Shown here piece by piece: positions 7,700 through 11,668 of a stretch of DNA of 11,668 nt (positions are counted from its first letter, which is position 1; each line of letters opens with the position of its first letter). Source of the stretch: Ramicandelaber brevisporus (Eukaryota > Kickxellomycota > Ramicandelaberales > Ramicandelaberaceae); the NCBI GenBank assembly GCA_025201865.1, contig MU603174.1, positions 2,328-13,995 on the forward strand. The letters are read 5' to 3'. The notes under the pieces were generated by a model, which made no database searches, had not been told where the DNA came from, and saw nothing but the letters and a program-made list of their open reading frames with translations. Position numbers and translations under genes: made by a program.

Positions 7700-8477
7700 C
7701 CAGCTTCCGACACGGTTCCTGGGCAGATCTTCTCCGTCGATGCCGACGTCAGTCTCGTGCGCGACCCCGTCACGCATGCGGTGGCTGGCTGGGCTCCGCG
7801 CTCGTCGGCACTGCATGCGCTCTCCTCGTCGAGCACAGCAGGCGTCAGCGGCGCCGGTGCCAGTACATCGGCAGCGTCAATGTCGATGGCTCGAGAGCCT
7901 GGCCGGCGCTCCGACTTTGTGCGCGGCAAGATTGGCCAGCTTCCCTTTGCGCCTGGTGGCCTGGACGCGGCTGCAGCCTCTGCGAATATCCAGCAGCAAC
8001 AGCAACAGCAGCACGACGAGATGCCGTTTGGAAGCGAGGACGATGTCGAGCGAGAGTTGGCGCTGGTCGATGAGCTGCTGCGGCTCACAGCGAATGTGCC
8101 GGATGGCAGCGTGGCGCTGGCGCATGGCGACCGCCTGCAGACTGTTGCACCGGGATTTGCCCGCGGCATGGAGTCTGGCTTGGTGTCGGCATCCTCAGCA
8201 TCAGGCACAGCGCCGCGGTCGACGCTCGACTTGGACACCATTCTGCGCGATAGTGACGCTCTTTTGCGCGACCTTGAGGCAATGGAGGAGGTCGCCATGG
8301 CACAAGCGATTGAGGACGAATCGGAGTCTGGCGGCGGTGCTGGTGCTGGTGGTGGTTCTGGCACGGCTGTTGCTGTTTCTGGAGGTGCTGCCAGTTCTAC
8401 TGCTACTGTTACGGCTACTTCTACGACTGCTGATACTGCCACATCTACTGCTTCTACTACTGGTGCCACTGATACTA

Positions 8478-8514
<37 letters not shown>

Positions 8515-9394
8515 CGAAGCGCCAGTCTCTAGCCAAGACACGGGCTCTTCCGAGGAACCGACGCTGAGCGACGACTTGCTCGAAGTTGCAGCGGACACCG
8601 CCAGCGCGCCATCGGCCGAGGCGTCTGCAGCACCGGCAGCAGCTGCGAAGCGCGAGTGGGCCCACATGATCGACATCAGCACCGGCTTCAGCAACTTCCA
8701 CGAGCTGGTGCCGGCCATGGCGCGCCAGTTCCCGTTCGAGCTCGATGTGTTCCAGAAGCAGGCGGTGTACCACCTCGAGCAAGGCGACTCGGTGTTTGTC
8801 GCGGCGCACACGTCGGCCGGCAAGACGGTTGTGGCCGAGTACGCGATTGCGCTGTCGATGAAGCACATGACCAAGACCATCTACACGTCGCCGATCAAGG
8901 CGCTGTCGAACCAGAAGTTCCGCGACTTCTGCAAGACGTTTGGCGACGACAACGTCGGCATCCTGACGGGCGACATCCAGATCCGGCCCGAGGCGCCGTG
9001 CGTGGTGATGACGACGGAGATTCTGCGGTCGATGCTGTACCGCGGCGCCGACATCATCCGCGACATTGAGTATGTGGTGTTCGACGAGGTGCACTACGTC
9101 AACGACCTGGAGCGCGGCGTGGTGTGGGAGGAAGTGATCATCATGCTGCCGGCGCACGTGTCGCTGATTCTGCTGTCGGCGACGGTGCCGAACACGCGCG
9201 AGTTTGCCGACTGGGTGGGCCGCACGAAGAAGAAGGACATCTACGTGATCAGCACGCTGTACCGGCCGGTGCCGCTCGAGCACTACCTGTTTGCCGGCGG
9301 CGCGCTGCACAAGGTGGTAGATGCAAAGCGGCAGCTGCTGACCGGCGGGTGGAAGGCGGCCAACGACGCCATCGCCGGCGACGCCAAGCTTGAG

Positions 9395-9426
<32 letters not shown>

Positions 9427-10656
9427 CGGAGGTAGTGGAGGTGGCAGCCGCGGTGGGCGAGGCGGAGGCGGTGGAGGCGGTGGTGGCGCGGTGGTGCGCA
9501 CAGGTGGCGGGCCGATGGACACGCGCGCCAAGCAGGACCGCACGCTGTACGCGCAGCTGGTGTCGTATCTCCGCAAGCACGAGCTGCTGCCGGTGGTGGT
9601 GTTTACGTTCTCGCGGCGCCGCTGCGAGGAGAATGCCGGCGGGCTGACCAATGTCGATTTGCTGGGCAGCTCGCAGAAGTCGGAGGTGCACGTATTCATC
9701 GAGAAGTCACTGCAGCGGCTCAAGCCGGCCGACCGCACGCTGCCGCAGATTGTGCGCATGCGCGACCTGCTTGGCCGCGGCATTGCGGTGCACCATGGCG
9801 GGCTGCTGCCGATCATCAAGGAGATTGTGGAGATTCTGTTTGCGCGCGGGCTGGTCAAGGTGCTGTTTGCCACGGAGACATTTGCGATGGGAGTCAACTT
9901 CCCGGCGCGCAGCGTGGTGTTCTCCAGCCTGCGCAAGCACGACGGCCGCACGTTCCGCGAGCTGCTGCCGGGCGAGTACACGCAGATGAGCGGCCGCGCG
10001 GGCCGGCGTGGGCTGGATGCAACCGGCGTGGTCATCATCATGTGCCAGCCTGGCGGCGGCGGAGGCTTTGGCGGCTTTGGTAGAGGTGGCTCTGGCAGCG
10101 ATGGCGCAATCCCCGACACGACCACGCTGACGACGATGATTCTCGGGCCGTCGACAAAGCTGGTGTCGCAGTTCCGGCTCACATACACGATGATTCTCAA
10201 CCTGCTGCGCGTCGAGCAGCTCAAGGTCGAGGAGATGATCAAGCGGTCGTTCTCGGAGAACACGGCGCAGAAGCAGCTTCCCGAGCAGCAGCGCGCGCTC
10301 GAGGACGGCCGGCACGCACTCGAGCGGCTGGAGCGGCAGATGGAGTGCGTGGTGTGCCGGCCGGACATTGGCATGTACCACTCGCTTTGCGTGCGCGTGA
10401 GCGAGCTGACGCAGGCGATGCTGGAGATGGCGCTGGCCAGCCCGGTCGGCTACCGCGCGCTTGCCGGCGCACCGGGCCGCATTGTTGTGCTGGCGCACGC
10501 GAACCCGCTGCTGCACGGATGCTTTGCGGTGATTCTGCGGCCATCGGCGGAGCGTGTGATTGTATCGAGCGGCGCGGCAGGCGGCACCACCGGCCAGGTT
10601 CCGGCGGCGCTGCACTGCCTGGTGCTGATGGATGCCGAGTCCAGCGCGCAGTACCT

Positions 10657-10693
<37 letters not shown>

Positions 10694-11668
10694 GCGGTCG
10701 CGGGCTCAGACTCGAACTTACATTCTGACTCGAATGGGGACGCGGATGATGTGGATGCTGATGACACGCTGCCTCTGGTGCCGCCGGTGCTGGAGTGGCC
10801 GCGCGCGCTGGATCCGGCCATGGCGCGGCACGCTGTTGTTGCGGTCGAGCTGTCGAACATCGGCTTTGTGGTCGACTCGTCTCTGCGCGTGCCTGAGCTG
10901 GCGGCTGCTGCAACCGAGCCTGTCGGCGCGAAGCACTCCGAGGCGTGGGAGCGTGCATGCGTGGCGGTCCGCGACGAGCTGGTCCGGACGGCGTCGTCGC
11001 TGTTCACTGCACATGCGGACGACGGCGCCGCCATCGAGGACAGCCACGCGGGGCTCGACCGGCTGCTTGCGCTCGAGTATCCGTTTGCCAAGCTGCGCGA
11101 CCTCGAGTTCAAGCGCCGCTATGCCGAGCGCCGGCTGCAGCTGCACCGGCTTGCGTCTGCGTTTGGATGCCGCGGCTGCCCGGATCTGGCGGCGCACCTG
11201 CAGCTGACGCACCGCGAGCAGACGCTCCGCGCGCGACTGGCGGCGCTGGTGCATGCCATGTCCGACCAGAACCTGGAGCTCCTTCCCGACTACCGGCAGC
11301 GGCTGCATGTGCTCCGCCGGCTGGGATTCATTGCGCCGATCCAGACGTACGAGTCGCGCAGGCGGCAGCAGCAGCAGCAGCAGCACGGTGGCGGTGGTGG
11401 TGACAATGGCGACGATGACGGCGCGCTGGCGGCGGGTCTGGACGCAGTGCAGCTCAAGGGCCGCATTGGCTGCGAGATCCACGCGGCCGACGAGCTGATT
11501 CTGACCGAGCTGGTGCTGAGCAACTTCTTTGCGGACTTGGCGCCGGAGGAGGCGGCCGCGCTGCTCAGCGCCTTTGTGTGCCACGAGAAGTCGGACTACG
11601 AGCCGGTGCTGACGCCGCGGCTGGAGCTCGGCGCGCGGCAGATGGTTGAGACGGCCGAGCGCATTGTC
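7181..11668 (+). CDS. SKI2: Ski2 exosome-cofactor RNA helicase, 3' end beyond window
   Basis: The frame is open from ATG 7181 (A at -3) to the window end, giving 1496 residues. Ski2 is the ATPase of the Ski complex (Ski2-Ski3-Ski8), which feeds mRNA to the cytoplasmic exosome for 3'-5' decay. The first ~490 residues are low-complexity, with Gln, Ala and Thr runs. From REWAHMIDIS (491-500) the match to yeast Ski2 is nearly continuous. RecA1 carries the Q-like FELDVFQKQAV, motif I AHTSAGKT (Lys548), motif II DEVH (635-638) and motif III SAT (666-668). A Gln- and Arg-Gly-rich insertion follows (740-769). RecA2 starts near 788, with AVHHGGLLP, FATETFAMG and motif VI QMSGRAGRRG (935-944). The arch follows, then the DSHCT helical region with MSDQNLELLPDY (1360-1371). 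Yeast Ski2 is 1287 residues and human about 1246, so this one is enlarged. All key motifs are intact. The last roughly 80-100 residues and the stop are outside the window. Confidence 0.97.
7469..7531 (+). repeat. Gln-rich CAG/CAA tract in the Ski2 N-terminus
   Basis: Five CAG codons are followed by interrupted CAG/CAA codons, giving a Gln-rich stretch with Lys, Ser and His (residues 97-117). It directly follows the segment FPREWLPRI, which may be a short conserved N-terminal element. Confidence 0.9.
7667..7699 (+). repeat. GCA run encoding 11 Ala in Ski2
   Basis: Ten GCA codons and one GCG encode residues 163-173. It is the same CAG triplet run as the Gln tracts, read in a different phase, so here it yields alanine. 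Confidence 0.95.
7991..8011 (+). repeat. CAG/CAA run encoding 7 Gln in Ski2
   Basis: Seven codons mixing CAG and CAA encode residues 271-277, followed by His. The mixed codons suggest an older, more stable tract than the pure CAG runs. Confidence 0.9.
8474..8515 (+). repeat. ACT then GCT run encoding Thr7-Ala7 in Ski2
   Basis: Seven ACT codons are followed by six GCT and one GCC (residues 432-445). The tract closes a Gly-, Ala-, Ser- and Thr-rich disordered region that begins near 8327. Confidence 0.95.
9398..9424 (+). repeat. CAG run encoding 9 Gln at the RecA1-RecA2 junction
   Basis: Nine pure CAG codons (residues 740-748) precede a Gly-Arg-rich segment. The position corresponds to the variable insertion between the two RecA domains of yeast Ski2, which is also Arg-Gly-rich. 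Confidence 0.95.
10658..10690 (+). repeat. CAG run encoding 11 Gln in the Ski2 arch region
   Basis: Eleven pure CAG codons (residues 1160-1170) are followed by an acidic, Ser- and Asp-rich stretch. The tract lies in the accessory arch part after the helicase core, probably in a loop. Confidence 0.95.
11366..11383 (+). repeat. CAG run encoding 6 Gln near the Ski2 C-terminus
   Basis: Six CAG codons (residues 1396-1401) follow a basic RRR and precede a Gly- and Asp-rich loop. In yeast Ski2 the equivalent point is a short loop, so this is an insertion in the C-terminal helical region. Confidence 0.95.

Noticed and set aside
7608-8567. Plus-strand frame of 319 codons within SKI2
   Set aside because: It is an alternative frame of the same triplet repeats, giving Leu and Arg runs. 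The Ski2 frame is continuous and matches a known family.
7561-8880. Minus-strand frame of 439 codons opposite the Ski2 N-terminus
   Set aside because: Its Ala, Ser and Val runs mirror the low-complexity coding strand, with no domain and no independent signals.
8201-9691. Long minus-strand open frame (496 codons) opposite SKI2
   Set aside because: It lies wholly opposite conserved Ski2 helicase motifs. Its product is runs of Leu, Ser and Arg from reversed CAG and GC-rich codons, so it is a by-product of GC-rich codon use.
9283-10615. Two further minus-strand frames (363 and 302 codons) opposite SKI2
   Set aside because: Both overlap the Ski2 core and each other in different frames. Their Pro-, Arg- and Ala-rich products look like shadows.

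Overview
The window is nuclear DNA of a fungus. The right-hand third is one long GC-rich reading frame for Ski2, the cytosolic RNA-exosome helicase, and it runs off the end of the window. Genes are intronless as far as I can see, carry in-frame CAG and GCA triplet runs, and have fungal-type pyrimidine-rich leaders. That combination fits an early-diverging, intron-poor lineage; Kickxellomycotina (Coemansia-like) is my best guess, but this is an inference and not something the sequence proves.

Layout, left to right. (1) The 3' part of a secreted-protein gene, + strand, cut by the window start and ending at 659. (2) An F-box-like, leucine-rich protein of 580 residues, + strand, 845-2587, with a polyglutamine run and an acidic patch. 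(3) An intergenic stretch, 2588-3557, with no convincing gene. It holds a 67-nt imperfect palindrome and two short open frames. (4) A Cys- and Ala-rich orphan protein on the minus strand, 3558-4328, convergent with the F-box gene. (5) A 1.28-kb divergent intergenic region, 4329-5609, with a poly(dT/dA) tract, one weak open frame and a CT-rich leader. (6) An intact alpha/beta hydrolase, + strand, 5610-6596. (7) A 584-nt intergenic region containing about 31 copies of a degenerate 8-bp tandem repeat (6743-6998). (8) SKI2, + strand, from 7181 past the window end, with 1496 residues visible and the C-terminal tip missing.

The genes do not form an obvious pathway or cluster. SKI2 is a housekeeping gene of cytoplasmic 3'-5' mRNA decay, acting in the Ski complex with the Ski3 and Ski8 subunits. 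The F-box protein would act in substrate selection for SCF ubiquitin ligases. The hydrolase looks like a soluble metabolic enzyme. The left half (secreted protein, F-box protein, orphan) is AT-richer and looks lineage-specific, while the right half is GC-rich and conserved.

I see no convincing new multi-gene system. The most unusual non-coding signal is the 8-bp degenerate repeat upstream of SKI2. The most unusual coding signals are the repeated CAG-derived and Gly-Arg-rich insertions in Ski2 and the orphan Cys-rich protein.
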